From Casuarina equisetifolia (lineage: Eukaryota; Streptophyta; Magnoliopsida; Fagales; Casuarinaceae): a stretch of 64,000 nt of DNA. A program made the translations under genes and the position numbers. Position 1 is the stretch's first letter. Each line of letters starts with the position of its first letter. The notes below the pieces were generated by a model, which was not told where the DNA came from, made no database searches, and was given only the letters and a program-made list of their open reading frames with translations. Of this stretch, positions 45,817 through 57,487 are shown one piece after another. Where the stretch lies: assembly GCA_028551475.1 (NCBI GenBank), contig CM052362.1, positions 13,446,521 through 13,510,520 on the forward strand. Reading direction: 5' to 3'.

Positions 45817-46240
45817 TCACTAGAAAGAGAATTCCAAATCTCAAAAAAGGTGGGGTATCATTGTTGGTGTTTAGGATCTAGCCTTTGGCTGTTTGATCTC
45901 AAATGAGCCAATCTTGGTAAGTAGGATTGAAGTTACACACTATTGTCCCATCTTCTATGGTATTAGTAATATACTTAGATGGACATGGGAAATATCCATG
46001 GAGGATAATTAGAAGGCATGAAACACAAAGATATAGTTCTATCCATGCTTTCCAAACCAAAAAGTTGTTGCCTTTGAGGCAAACCTTGATGATGAAAGAG
46101 GCAGTTGGGTTTCATGGTGCAAGTAATGGTAAGGCATGTATGGCAACATGGATATAATTGTTTTGGACGGTCATTGCAGGCGTAGGATCGAAAAAAAAAA
46201 AATTGGCTTATGCCATTAGCAAATGACACAAGGTTAAAAG
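45817..46240 (-). pseudogene. copia element C gag, N-terminal part
   Basis: The minus strand reads GNNFLVWKAWIELYL and then PCPSKYITN, and NPTYQDWLI near 45925, all typical of copia Gag. It then ends at the insertion, and the rest of the domain resumes at 43492. Confidence 0.8.
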
Positions 46241-48348
46241 GATCAGTTCTTGAAAAGAAACCCTTAAATCAAGATACAATCCTCAGACCAAGAGTAGGAA
46301 TAATATGAGAGAATACGTTTGAAATTCGATGATTTGTATGTACATGATTAGACATTATTTATAGTGATGAATATAATCTTTAATCTAGGAAATAAAATAA
46401 TGACAAAAATGATAGTCAACTATTACAATTGAGAGAAAAATTTGAAATCATAAATTCAAAGTCATACGAATTGGGAGAGTTCAAGAAAATATTATGACTT
46501 TAAATTTATTAGATAAGGACAATTTTGAATTTTGAATAGAACTTCCCCCTGGGGTTCCTTTAATTTAGGCATGGAGAATGACTTATTGCAATTCCTGTTG
46601 ATTTAGAAGCTGGTAGCGAGATTCTATTGTTGGATGGCTTGACATATTTGCTTGAGACAGAAGCAAGTCCAACTTTGGTGAGGTGGCTAACACGGCAAGA
46701 TTATGATTTTAACACTTTTCTCGCCCATGAAATCAGGTCCAACTATTCTACATGTTCAATATCTCACACGATAGGTGCAGGACAAACATGTAGAAAGAGA
46801 TAAGAAAAGAATAGGCCGCAACTATCGAGTATCGATTCAAGTAGAAAGAGCCATCTTAGGACTCTTACTCTCAAAGGAAATCTCTAATGCTAAGTCCTTT
46901 ATAAGCAACCATTCCCTTGCAGTTAGTTCGACAGGAAGCCTTACGAAACAAAAGGAGCCACTTTTGCACCCCACAAGCCTCTGGGGTTCAAAATCCCGTG
47001 GAAGAGACCAAGAACGACATCTGGAGAAAAACATTACCTGGCATTTCATCTAGTGTGCAATGTTACCTAACAAAACCGGAATTAATTTCATACCCGACAG
47101 AGGTTGACAGCATAAAAGCTGAAGTCCGTACTGTGTTGGTATAATTTGTCAGACAAGAAAATGAGGTTTAAATTTATGTCTAGGGAGTCGTGTCAACTGT
47201 GAAAGAATTTAAGTCTGGGGGTACTCAATTCTCACTTTACTGTTTTAGAATTCGATGTATTTTGGTCTGTCAAATTAATGCCTCTCTCCATTTGCCTTGA
47301 GCTTAAGATAGAAAAAAATGCGAATTTTGAGAGTTAGGGTGCTCGCCCGAACAAAAAGGTGAGAAACGCCGATAGAAAAACCATTGAATGAGTGAACGAA
47401 ATGCTTTCGTTTTTCTGTAGAACTATTAAACTATGTTCATCTCACTTATATATTCTATCTTGTTAATTTGCCTATAAAAGGTCGATTATCTTTGGTGGAA
47501 ATTCACTCCTCTTTATATCGAAGTTCAATCTGGCTGTAAACTTGCAATCCAACCATGCACAAGGCCTACAATAATTTAATAGAAAGTGATATGAGGGGAT
47601 TGATGAACGGACAAAATCGTTTAGCATTAAAGAAATGGATTAAGAAAGAGTATTTCAATTAAAGTTCCTCTAGCTTGCTATTTTCTTCATTGCACAACGT
47701 TTTCTGTTACTATATAATGAAGGGAAAACAACAACATGTTTCTTTGTTCAACAGGCCAGATAAATGAAAGCTTTCATTGCTTCTGCACTGAGCCGACATA
47801 ATAACAAAGGAATAGATGGATGTGTAGTTATTAAATTAAATATTTCGATTACTTCCTCAACAGCCAGACTGCATCAATAAAGACGTCATTATAAGGCTTC
47901 ATCTTCATCCATGTCGTTAACACAAAGAGAGACGTTGAATTTAAGCACGAACATAAGCGATAGTGGAACCTTGGTTTTGTGTTGAATCACTTTCTACTAA
48001 GTAATTGGGAGGTTGATCTAAGAATTATTCATACTACACATACATCCAGACAAAGAATGGCCTACGAAGGTATTGACGGAGGCAATAAGTGCGCCACAAC
48101 ATCATTTCAATGAAAACTCTTTATAGAAAGCGTTTTTTCTTTTGATAATAACGGGAAAATAGAAAGCGTTTCTTGCACGGCTGGCCAACTTCAAACTTCA
48201 AACCCACGGTGTTGATCTTTCTTTTGTCTCTCTTCAGAGGGTTAGGAAAGTAGACAGAAGAAAGTCACAAAAAGGTTGTAGAATTGACACTTAACAGCAA
48301 CCACAAATCTGTATTTTAATAAACAGAATAAAATTAGAGCTTCAGAGA
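46241..48348. other. intergenic before the oxygenase gene, one unexplained open frame
   Basis: 46582-46803 (+) is open for 73 codons after an in-frame TGA. It codes for LIAIPVDLEAGSEILLLDGL and similar residues, with a coding-like composition, but I recognise no family. 47150-48348 has no recognisable gene. The 200-300 bases before 48349 probably hold the promoter and leader of the next gene. Confidence 0.35.
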
Positions 48349-49736
48349 TTGCAAATTATGTACACTCTCGGGGCCTCTGCTCTGTTCCAGACCAGAACTT
48401 GCAAAATGATGAACCTGCGCGTCTCCGAAGCTCGTAACCCTCATCCCAAAGCCACAACCATAGCGTGTAGCTCCGAGACCTATGACAAAGACAAAGAGGT
48501 GAAGAAGTTCGACGAATCCAAGGTCGGAGTAAAAGGCCTCGTAGATTCCGGCATCACCACAATTCCTCGCTTCTTCATCCATCCACCCGACACCCTCTCC
48601 GACCTCAAATCCTCTTCCCTATCCGGATCCGATCTCATCCCCACCATCGATCTCGCCGGGCTGGAATCGGATGGGAGCCGGTCAGTAATCGTCGGTGAAA
48701 TCAGACGTGCGTCTTCCAGCTTCGGGTTTTTCCAGGTGATTAACCACGGCGTCCCGTTGGGGGTTCTGGACCGTACGATGGCCTCCATTAGAGGATTTCA
48801 CGAACAATCCACGGAGACAAAGGCACGGTTCTACCGTAGAGAGATAGGCACCGGTGTATCCTACTTGTCCAACGTGGACTTGTACAATTCCAAAGCCGCT
48901 AGTTGGAGGTATGCTATTGCCTATAACCCTCAATAATTTATTTCTATACATGCTGCTACCCTAATTTAAAAAAAAAAAAAAATTGCGATGAGGATACCAG
49001 GGACACTCTCCAGATGAGAATGGGCCCACAGCGGGCAGATCACGATCAAATCCCCGAGATCTGTCGCGATGAGGTGATAGAGTGGGATCAAGAGATCAAA
49101 CGGCTGGGAGAACGCTTGATGGAGCTGTTGTGTGAAGGCCTGGGAGTGCAGAGCGGGAGATTGAATAACCTGGGATGTTTGGAAGGGAGAGTGATGGTGG
49201 GGCACTACTATCCGCGATGCCCACAGCCACATCTGACGGTTGGGCTTGCGTATCACACGGATCCAGGCTTGTTGACGGTGGTGCAGCAGGACCATATTGG
49301 GGGGCTTCAGGTTAAGGTTGGTGGGGGTTGGGCGGATGTTAAACCGGTTCCTGGAGCTCTTGTTATAAACATCGGGGATTTGCTTCAGGTAATAAATAAA
49401 TGTTCTCTATTCTATCCCGAGGGCGGGGCACATACATACATGTTCGTATTTGATAATTTCAACTTCTGTCAGATTATATCCAACGAAGAATACAAGAGTG
49501 CGGAGCATCGGGTGTTGGCGAACCCCAAAGCCGAAGCACGAGTCTCAATTGCGGTTTTCTTCAACCCAGGGAATAGGGTGGACCTGTATGGACCACTGCC
49601 GGAGTTGATATCTCCGGAGAAGCCTGCAATTTACCGGCAGTTCACGTTAACAGATTTCATGACCAGGTTTTTCAAGAAGGAGCTGGATGGCAAGTCCTTG
49701 ACGAATTACTATAAGCTTGAAACAAACAAAGACTAA
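48349..49736 (+). CDS. 2-oxoglutarate/Fe(II)-dependent oxygenase, ACC-oxidase-homolog type
   Basis: Three exons (48349-48908, 49001-49388, 49473-49736) join in phase with GT/AG introns of 92 and 84 bp, giving 403 residues. Exon 1 carries the DIOXN N-domain (FGFFQVINHGVP, then SKAASWR). Exons 2-3 carry the jelly-roll core with iron ligands His (49254-49256) and Asp (49260-49262) in HTD, and His (49506-49508) in AEHRVLA. The 2-oxoglutarate-binding Arg is in ARVSIAVF. The family hydroxylates or desaturates small molecules in the cytosol; the D4H-like 'ACC oxidase homolog' group is the best match, not true ACC oxidase. Substrate unknown. Relatives are about 365 residues and start where this gene has ATA (48460-48462), so translation probably starts at an upstream in-frame ATG (48349, 48358, 48406 or 48409). 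No inactivating change is visible. Confidence 0.88.
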
Positions 49737-50279
49737 TCAATAGTAGCATGTAGAGTACAGACGAAGAAATTAAAGTAATTCAGGTCCCAATTACTTCAAA
49801 GTCTAGCCTGATAATCTTGTGATTTCTCTGTGATACTTTTTCATTGTCAGGCAAATCGAAGCCAGCATTGTCATGAAGAGGTGAGAGTTTTCTGTTTTTG
49901 ACCCGCTTAAGTGGAAAGCGTTTTGAAAATTTCCTGACTAAATCACTACTAAGCTTACTACTTTGTGTGTGATAATTGATTTCTGTTTCTAGTTTATCTA
50001 TATGCATGCATCTACCTGGAATTTGTTTAGACTATTAAGTACATAGGGCTTCCATTTAGTAGAAATCCTTTTTCTACCATATGACGACCGATTTGATGGG
50101 TATATGCTTTTATAAGGCTGCTTTTATTAAAGTGAGAATCCTTTTCCTAAAAGTGAAAGACATGTTTGTCATAAAGTTAAAACGTGCCTATTAAATTCTC
50201 TAGGAACCTTCACAAACTTAAGGCAAACAAACGAAACGTCGAAAGTAAGAACACAATTAAGGCTAGAATTATCTTTATA
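49737..50279. other. 3' flank of the oxygenase gene
   Basis: No further gene recognised. Presumed 3' untranslated region and spacer before the viral sequence. Confidence 0.4.
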
Positions 50280-51215
50280 TCAGTTTTTTAGAATGTGTTC
50301 TTCCTCATCAATGAAGGTGTCGGGAAAGTATTTGTCGTTATCTTCATGTACTAGTACATGAATGCCTTCTTCAATAAGAATCTTGATAGACAGGGCTACC
50401 TTATTTGCTAGCTCATTCTTGGTATGCTTGTGGAAAAGAGATGATTCCCGTTCAAAATTGTCAAGATAATTCTTTTAGAACTTCTATCTTTCTTTCCATA
50501 TCTGATCTTCTCCTACGTAGTGTATTGCCAACTTTCTTCTTAGGTACATGTAGTAATGGGATAAGAACAATTTCTTCTTCTTAGCCCATTGTTAGCATGT
50601 TCATTTTTATGGAGTGGATTGAATAGCTTTTCCTAGACGAAGGGTAGATTTAAGTTACTTACACGACACATGAAGGTTAGAGGGTGATGATTTTCTGGTT
50701 ATGTTGATGTCAAGATTATCTACGAGGTAAAATGCCATAAAAAGGCAAGTAGTACTTATGGGATAATCTAATTCAAGCATCCATTCCGTAATAGTATAGC
50801 GTGGAATGAATGGAATAAATCATTTTCTTGGATAAGGGCTTTGATCTCTTCTGGAAAGTTCTTCGAAAAATGAACAATTATGGCTTGTATAGAATCATAC
50901 TAATCTTATATACACATGCAAAGTATCTTAATAAACACTAAGCTTATTTTGGGAAGGTTATATATGGAAGGCTTGGAAGCCGTAAATGTTTGTAAAAATA
51001 ATAAATTGGGAAAAAAACTTTGTAGTTATTTATTTTTGAAATTAGTAATATCCTTCTTTAGTATTTCACAAGAATAAGCAGAAAACAACTGTCATTTGGA
51101 TTTTGGAGAGTGATTAGTCCCATAAAGTCGGAACAAGTAAAAGGTTTAAATGTCTAGAAAGAAAGTCAATCAAGACATTATATTTAGGGACAAAAATCCA
51201 ACTAAGATAAGTCAC
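50280..51215 (-). pseudogene. endogenous pararetrovirus fragment, minus strand
   Basis: Reading down from 51215, a short stretch ends like a caulimovirid RNase H (YNVLIDFLSRHLN near 51185-51145). From about 50900 to 50280 follows a region homologous at DNA level to the + strand at 53205-53780. Its best frame has FPEEIKALIQENDLF and then many stops. The protein of that shared region is a viral one that I cannot assign to a function. It is a damaged chromosomal copy; caulimovirids do not need to integrate, and such copies arise by illegitimate recombination. It is oriented away from the + strand copy that begins near 51230. Confidence 0.65.
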
Positions 51216-51229
51216 AAAAGTGATAAATT

Positions 51230-52495
51230 TGGAACATCTTGCACTTACTACAAATGAATTGGATGAACTCCAAATAGACAGATGGAGTCAACCTTACAAG
51301 TTAAAATGAGCTTGTGAAAAATATCTTCTCCGTAAACAATAAATTAGAGCAAGCAAAAGGGAAACTAAAACTTGTCACAAATTACAAGCATCATAACCAC
51401 TTCCTTGTTGATGACAAGCTTCTATTGTCTTATAGATCCATATTGCTTGCTCAATTTTGCTTAATTTTCAAAAGCTTACATGTTCTCAAAGGTTGATTTT
51501 AAAGTAGATTTCTAAAACTTCAGTGTAAAGCCTAGCAAAAAACCTAAGACAACCTTTTATATTCTAAATTTCCATTTATCAATGGACTGTCATGTCATTT
51601 AGTTTGAAAGTGGGCTCATCACTATTTCAATGAACAATGTTGACGATCTTTCAACCTATACCATATCTACCTCATATACATTAATGACATCTTGTTTTGG
51701 AGGGTTCAACATGCTTCTACTCAATGAGTTTCATGATTTGGTTTAAAGATGTGGAATCACAACTAGGGAAAAGGGAATAAAGAAATAAAAAAAAGGAAAG
51801 AAAAATAGTAATTGGGATATCTAATGTAAAATTCTTGGCTTAAAATCAGGTGGACAATACGAGCTATAATCCCAAATAGCATCCCATCTACTCAAATTTC
51901 CTAATAAAAATCTTATGGCCAAGCAATTCCAATAATTCCTTGAGATTATTAATTATGTAGCAAAACTGATCCCTAAAGTAGCTAGGCATACAAGGACCCC
52001 TATTCTAACTGGTGAACAAGGAACGTGCTCATGAGGAAATAAACATACCACTTGTGTCAAAATCTTCGAAATGAGTCAAAAAATTGCCACCACCTCGTAG
52101 TCATACGTATTGATTTCAATGACTGGAGGTAGAAGGTTAACTAGAAATATGTGGTTATGCTAGTGGAGCACCTAAAGAATCTAAACCTTATATCATTCAA
52201 TCTTTAAAGAGATTTTAACAGTAAAAACAGGAATAGACTGATTCAAATTCCATCTGATTTCACATCTTTTCCTTATTGAAATTGATTGCTTAAGATACTC
52301 CAATTCATAATGCAATATGTTAGCCAAAACTCTTGAGGTAGGCAAACTGGTTCGCACAATATAAATTTAAGGTAAAGCACATCAAAAGAAAACATGATGT
52401 CTTGAGCGGCTTTCTCTTTAGACTTCCAAACCTTTTCTCTACCACTTCCGCCCAAAATCGGCTTCCTCATTCACCATTGTATTTCCTACTTTACT
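51230..52495 (+). pseudogene. endogenous pararetrovirus reverse transcriptase and RNase H
   Basis: The + strand shows Caulimoviridae RT motifs in order. NYKHHNHFLVDDKL lies near 51380-51420. The WTVMxFxLK motif is split across frames near 51590-51630. The catalytic site YINDILFW near 51680-51700 has Asn for the first Asp. KQFQQFLEI-like residues (TAG for one Gln) and NYVAKLIPKVA follow near 51920-51985. An RNase H-like region continues to about 52490. Stops and frameshifts are numerous. No LTRs flank it, which together with the motif set points to a caulimovirid (Petuvirus/Florendovirus-like) rather than a gypsy element. Confidence 0.75.
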
Positions 52496-53204
52496 TCTGA
52501 AAATCCAAATTGTTAGACTAAGACATTAAGATGATGCAACATATGTTACAAGAGAAGCCTGCAACACATCGGCACACATGTGTATCATAGGAATTAATTC
52601 ATTACCATCAATTAGGGAAATGAGAAAGGAAAGCATCAATGCATAATGATTCTGAACAGCAAGGGTTTCCAATAAAAGGAAAGTAAGCCAAATCTTCTTA
52701 GAATGGAGTCAACAATACTTGAATTCAAAATAATTTCATATTTTGCTCATTAACTGAATTCTAAGAAGTATCAAGACAAATAATTTCTCAATTCTACATT
52801 AATTATACCTTGTAGTCATAAAACTGTGTTGAGAAGATGTTGAAAATACAAAGCAAATAAAGATTATACAATATTTATATCCTAGTCTACCTCTCAAATG
52901 ACATTTCTTCTTATCTAATCTTATAAATATTATTCTTGGAGTGTTGAAGCAAGATATTATTGGTGATACCCTTCTTAAGTTCAATATCCAACAATTGAAT
53001 AGATACCAAAATTCCGTCTTAGAAAGTCAGGAGTTTTAAATTCACCCCTCAGGTTGATATAGTTTGTATCAAAGTTTACCGTTCTTGAAATATTTTCTAG
53101 ATTCTAAGCCTTCCACATGTAACCTTTCCAAAAGAAACCTATTGTTTACTATGGTATCTTGCTTGCGTGTATAAGATTGGTATGATTTTGTAAATGCCCA
53201 GGTT
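52496..53204. other. probable viral spacer, unassigned
   Basis: AT-rich, no clear domain. It lies between the RNase H and a second block shared by both viral copies, so it is probably part of the same viral insert. Confidence 0.4.
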
Positions 53205-53880
53205 GTTCAATTTCGAATACTTTCTGGAAGAAATCAAAGGCCTTATTTAACGAAATTTTTCACTTCATTTTATAGTACTATGGAATGGATCAATGAATTA
53301 GATTATCTTCCAAGGATCACTTGCCTTTTGGTGGCATTTTACCATAAAGATCATCTTAACATCAACATAACAAAATAGATATTGCCATCTAGCCTTCCTT
53401 AACTAATATGACAAGTTTCTTTAGTAATCCTCTTACTAAGATGACTAATCTAAATTTGAGGCAATGGATAAAAATCAAGCTAGTTATGTGGGATATTAAT
53501 AACCTAAAGTATTGTCTTGTCTCAAAAGTATTGTTTGATCCATTGAATTTTCATGGAGCTGAACATGCTGACAAGTGGGATAACTTGTTCCCATCCTATT
53601 ATTGCACATATCTATGGAGAACATTGGTATTTACAATCCATATGAGAGAAAAAAATATGGATGAAAAACATTAAAGATCTAGAAGAATCATATTATTTTG
53701 ATTTTGACAATTTTGAAGGAGAATCATCCTCTTTCTTATAAGCCTATGAAAAAATATGCCAACTTACACTTGCAACTTATCAGGATTTTCAATGACTAAG
53801 GCATATATGCATAGGCACATGACAATGATTGCAAAGACTTTTGGAACACCGTTACAAATAAGGAATGGTACAATTTAAAC
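53205..53880 (+). pseudogene. endogenous pararetrovirus block shared with the inverted copy
   Basis: DNA-level similarity to the reverse complement of 50280-50900 is clear at several points. GGAATGG...GAATTAGATTAT near 53283-53306, CTTAACATCAACATAAC near 53353-53370 and GACAATTTTGAAGGAGAATC near 53706-53726 all have counterparts there. Frames read MEWINELDY and FDFDNFEGESS with stops between. The function of this viral protein segment is not identified. Confidence 0.65.
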
Positions 53881-55393
53881 AACATTCTAGACAACTAATG
53901 CCAGCCTGGTTAAAGTGTGTTTTTACTTTTGGCGTGTCTTTCGTTTGCTCTCGGTTTTGCAAGGGTTTTCCAAAGAAAGTATGTTTTAATTTTTGTGATA
54001 AGTGAATCTTTTATTTTGGGAAAAAAAATCCGTTCTCTTTAACAAAAGTGCCTTTTGCAAAGATACATGCCCATCAAGTCCCATGTCATCTTGCAAAAAG
54101 AGGATTCTTACTAATAGGAGCTATGTTGTATAAACCCTGTATAAAGAGGGTCTTGAACACTAGTAAGGACATGATTTGGTAGAACTTGACGAGCAAAAGC
54201 ATTTTATCCTCAGACTTTGTTCTAAAGTCTCTCTTTCTCCCTCTCTTGATTATCACTCAACCTAAAAAACCAAGACAACTTCTGTCTATTTAAAATATCT
54301 AATGGTAAGATTTAAATGTATAGAGATCCTTCTATGATTGTTGAATCTTTTATTAATTCTAAAACACTATGAGATTTGTGTGCATAAACTATGAGTTCCT
54401 AAGATTGGTGCTGTTGCACGAATTTCACAAACTAACATGATTAGTGGATGAAGAAAGATAAAATAAATCAAAGCAAACAACATCAAATGGTTAATGGTTT
54501 AAAAAATAAAATAAGATGTTAAAGTAGTTATTTAATACGCACGCGTTGTTCCACATTGTGAACAAAGCAAATGCCACCGAGTTGTAGATTTAAAAATATC
54601 AAAGCATCTGGAATTGATATATCCTTGGAGTTTGATTTAAGTGTTGATTTTGGTCCCACTGTTTCAATTCGCGTAATTTAGTCACCATTCGTTGTATTTT
54701 TCCTATCAATTGGCGATATAAATTAAATGCTGAAATCCTTAAATCCTTATGTTTAGAAGTGGGGAAATGTTCAATAGGAAAAACTAACAGATAATTACAA
54801 ACATAGATAAGATTGAAAACATTGAAAAGTGCAAGAACTATTATAGGAGCTAACAATGATGATTTTATTTTATTTTTTAAGAAAAAATTCTACGGGGTAT
54901 TATGGGAGTTAAGCAATTTTTTCTGGCCATTGAAATATAAGGAAAGCAATTTTTTTTTAATAACCATGATGGGATATAATATCTAAATTCAACATAAATT
55001 TAGTTATAAATGTAACCTAACGGACAAGAAGTAAAGTTAGACACATATTAAGATGTAAGGTAGTATTTTTTATCTGTTTGAGCACTAATTAGCAAGTAGA
55101 ATATGGTCCAACGTTGGCCGGATGGAAGACAAATTTAAGATTCCAAAAACACAAGAAATTTTGTGAAACTGTATGAAGCGACTCAGCTTGACAGCCTTGA
55201 AATATCGACCGTCGATCAACACATGATTCTGCTTTGCGGTTCCCGAGACTGCTCGAGAAGTTGGAATCTTAGTTTTCACGCTAGAAAAGGCCCAATGACA
55301 AGGATGCGGGCTCACTAATTACAAGAGGGGAGGAACGGCCTAGCAGTCGCCAGTGTCCACACCCACTGGTCTACGTTTCATCTCCACACACTC
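53881..55393. other. possible viral non-coding region, then upstream region of the carboxypeptidase gene
   Basis: 53881-54300 may be the viral intergenic region. Two TATA-like strings, TATAAA at 54129-54134 and TATAAAG at 54140-54146, precede a pyrimidine-rich stretch, as in caulimovirid pregenome promoters. 54300-55080 is AT-rich with nothing recognised. 55080-55393 is less AT-rich and probably contains the promoter and leader of the gene at 55394. Confidence 0.35.
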
Positions 55394-56743
55394 ATGGACT
55401 CAGCTCGCTCCTGCTCACTCACCCTTCTTCTCTTCCTCTGCTTCTCCTCGTTACACCCCATCCTTTCGGACACTCCCTTTCCAAAGGAAGCTCTCCCCAC
55501 CAAATCCGGCTACCTTCCTGTCAGCAACACCACCGGTTCCGCCATTTTCTATGCTTTCTATGAAACTCAGAAGCCCAGTTCATCGCTCTCCCAAACCCCA
55601 CTAGTCATTTGGCTCCAGGGTGGCCCCGGTTGCTCCTCCATGATCGGCAACTTCCTTGAGCTCGGCCCTTGGCGCGTCAATTTTCTCAAGGCAGAGTTCG
55701 GTCCCCTAGCTCTTGAACCTAATCCAGGCTCTTGGAACCGCATATTCGGCCTTCTTTTCCTCGATAATCCGATTGGAACAGGATTTAGTATTGCCTCTAC
55801 ACCCCAAGAGATCCCGAAGGACCAATATTCCGTTGCCAAGCATCTTTTTGCTGCAATCACTTCGTTTATTGAATTAGAGCAGTCTTTTAAATTTCGCCCA
55901 ATATAAATTACGGGTGAGAGCTATGCAGGGAAGTATGTTCCAGCAATCGGTTACTATATTCCCAAGCAGAATGCTCGGTTGCCCGTGTCTAAGCAGGTGA
56001 ACTTAGCAGGTGTTGCTATTGGAAACGGGTTGACTCACCCGGTGACTCAGGTTGCTACTCATGCTGTGAACGCTTACTTTGCTGGTTTCATCAATGAAGG
56101 GCAGAAGAGTCAGCTGGAGAAAGCGCAATGGGAGGCAGTTGGCCTGACCCGATCAAAGAATTGGCCAGAAGCAACAAATGCTAGAAACAGGGTCTTGAAC
56201 TTGTTAAAAAACATGACAGGTTTGGCTACTTTGTATGATTTTACACGCAAAGTTCCCTACAAGACCGAATTGGTTTCCGAGTTTCTAAACACCGAGGAGT
56301 CGAAGAGGGCCTTAGGCGTGAATGAATCAGCGGTTTTTGAGGAGTGCAGCGACGTCGTAGGCGAAGCATTGCACGCAGATGTGATGAAGAGTATGAAATA
56401 TATGGTGGAGCATTTGGTGAACAAGAGCAAGGTTCTGTTGTATCAAGGGCATTTTGATTTGAGGGACGGTGTTGTTTCAACTGAGGCCTGGTTGAAGACG
56501 ATAAAATGGGAGGGCCTTGAGGAGTTCTTAAAGGCAGAGAGAAAGGTTTGGAAGGTGAATGAGGAGCTTGCTGGGTATGTGCAGAAACGGGGGAGTTTGA
56601 GTCATGCTATTGTTTTAGGGGCTGGGCATCTTGTTCCTACCGACCAGCCATTGAACTCTCAGGCAATGATTGAAGACTGGGTCTTGGAGAGGGGCTTATT
56701 TGAATATCAACAGGCGGAGGATTTCCCAACATGTGGCCTGTGA
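55394..56743 (+). pseudogene. serine carboxypeptidase-like gene (SCPL50/51-like), one nonsense codon
   Basis: One intronless frame of 449 codons is complete except for TAA at 55904-55906 (codon 171), where relatives have Tyr in R-P-x-Y-ITGESYAGKYVP. Residues 1-25 look like a signal peptide, so the product would be secreted or vacuolar. The oxyanion segment LQGGPGCSS, catalytic Ser (55919-55921, GESYAG), Asp (56456-56458, FDLRDG) and His (56627-56629, GAGHLVP) are all present. The family is peptidase S10, which removes C-terminal residues or acts as acyltransferase. Length fits the SCPL50/51 group, which often lacks introns. As read, only a 170-residue fragment without the catalytic Ser is made. 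A sequencing error or a recent allele-specific loss are both possible, because nothing else is damaged. Confidence 0.88.
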
Positions 56744-57285
56744 CGGAGAGTCTGTCCCGGCTCTTCTTTTTGTTTATGTGCTTTTGTCAGTTGGCGACTC
56801 TATTAGTTATATGATCGAATAAATTCTCTACTTTGCCAGATACTCAAGGCAAAAGATAACAATCGGTTCTTTCTTTAATTGATTATCTTTTGATAAACTT
56901 GGGAATCTCTCCTAAAGCATGGCAAAACATCACAGATGTCTCAGACACACGAAAAGCAAAACCAGGTTTGCCCAAACCATGGGCAGCGTCCAATAACTTA
57001 CATGTTCTGCTCTTTTCCCTGTGCCTGTTTCAGAGGCATCTTCCATGCAGAAAATTGATGTCTTCTAACGAACTAAATAGGTTTTAAGTATATTTAATTT
57101 ATTTATTTTTACACAAAAACACTTGATCTGTCTTGTTTGACTGGATTTCTTGGGAAGCACGCATGAGCTATTGAGCATAAGGCCATAATCAACATTTTTT
57201 GAGGTTGAAAAGTCAAACCCGATCACAATCCTTCTCGTACATTATGTGTCATTCTAAAGCCAGATACCAGACGGAAACCATCGCC
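56744..57285 (+). other. 3' flank of the carboxypeptidase gene, with AATAAA
   Basis: AATAAA at 56818-56823, 75 bases past the stop, is a plausible polyadenylation signal. No other feature recognised up to the oxygenase fragment. Confidence 0.5.
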
Positions 57286-57480
57286 ATGGCGGCAACCAAC
57301 GACCAAGAGTACGACAGCGCGAAGCAGGTGAAACAGTCCGACGACTCCAAGATCGAAGTGAAAGGCATTGTCGATTGAGGCATCACCATCGCTTCTCCCT
57401 TCTTCGTTCACCCACTCGAGACCCTGCCCAACCTCAAACCCAGATCGGCGACAGCAGCAGGACCTGCAGCAGTTCGGTAG
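57286..57480 (+). pseudogene. first-exon fragment of a second ACC-oxidase-homolog gene
   Basis: An ATG at 57286 opens MAATNDQEYDSAKQVKQSDD and then KIEVKGIVD, clearly similar to residues 38-67 of the oxygenase at 48349. A TGA at 57376-57378 stands where the intact gene has TCC (Ser). In-frame similarity continues (FFVHPLETLPNLKP, as in FFIHPPDTLSDLKS) to a TAG at 57478. The rest of the gene is absent; the LTR of the next gypsy element begins a few bases later. It lies about 8.4 kb from its paralog in the same orientation. Confidence 0.85.
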
Positions 57481-57487
57481 CACAGGA

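Larger units (their letters stand above)
40139..46240 (-). mobile_element. copia element C, minus strand, 3' truncated
   Basis: Gag starts near 46240 and resumes at 43492 after an insertion. Protease, integrase, RT and part of RNase H follow down to 40139, where the element is cut in mid-domain. No LTR could be fixed at either end, although a leader and a damaged primer site may lie near 46200-46280. Every domain carries stops. Confidence 0.8.

Noticed and set aside
55085..55315. Minus-strand open frame upstream of the carboxypeptidase gene
   Set aside because: No domain is visible, and the position fits promoter and leader of the gene at 55394.
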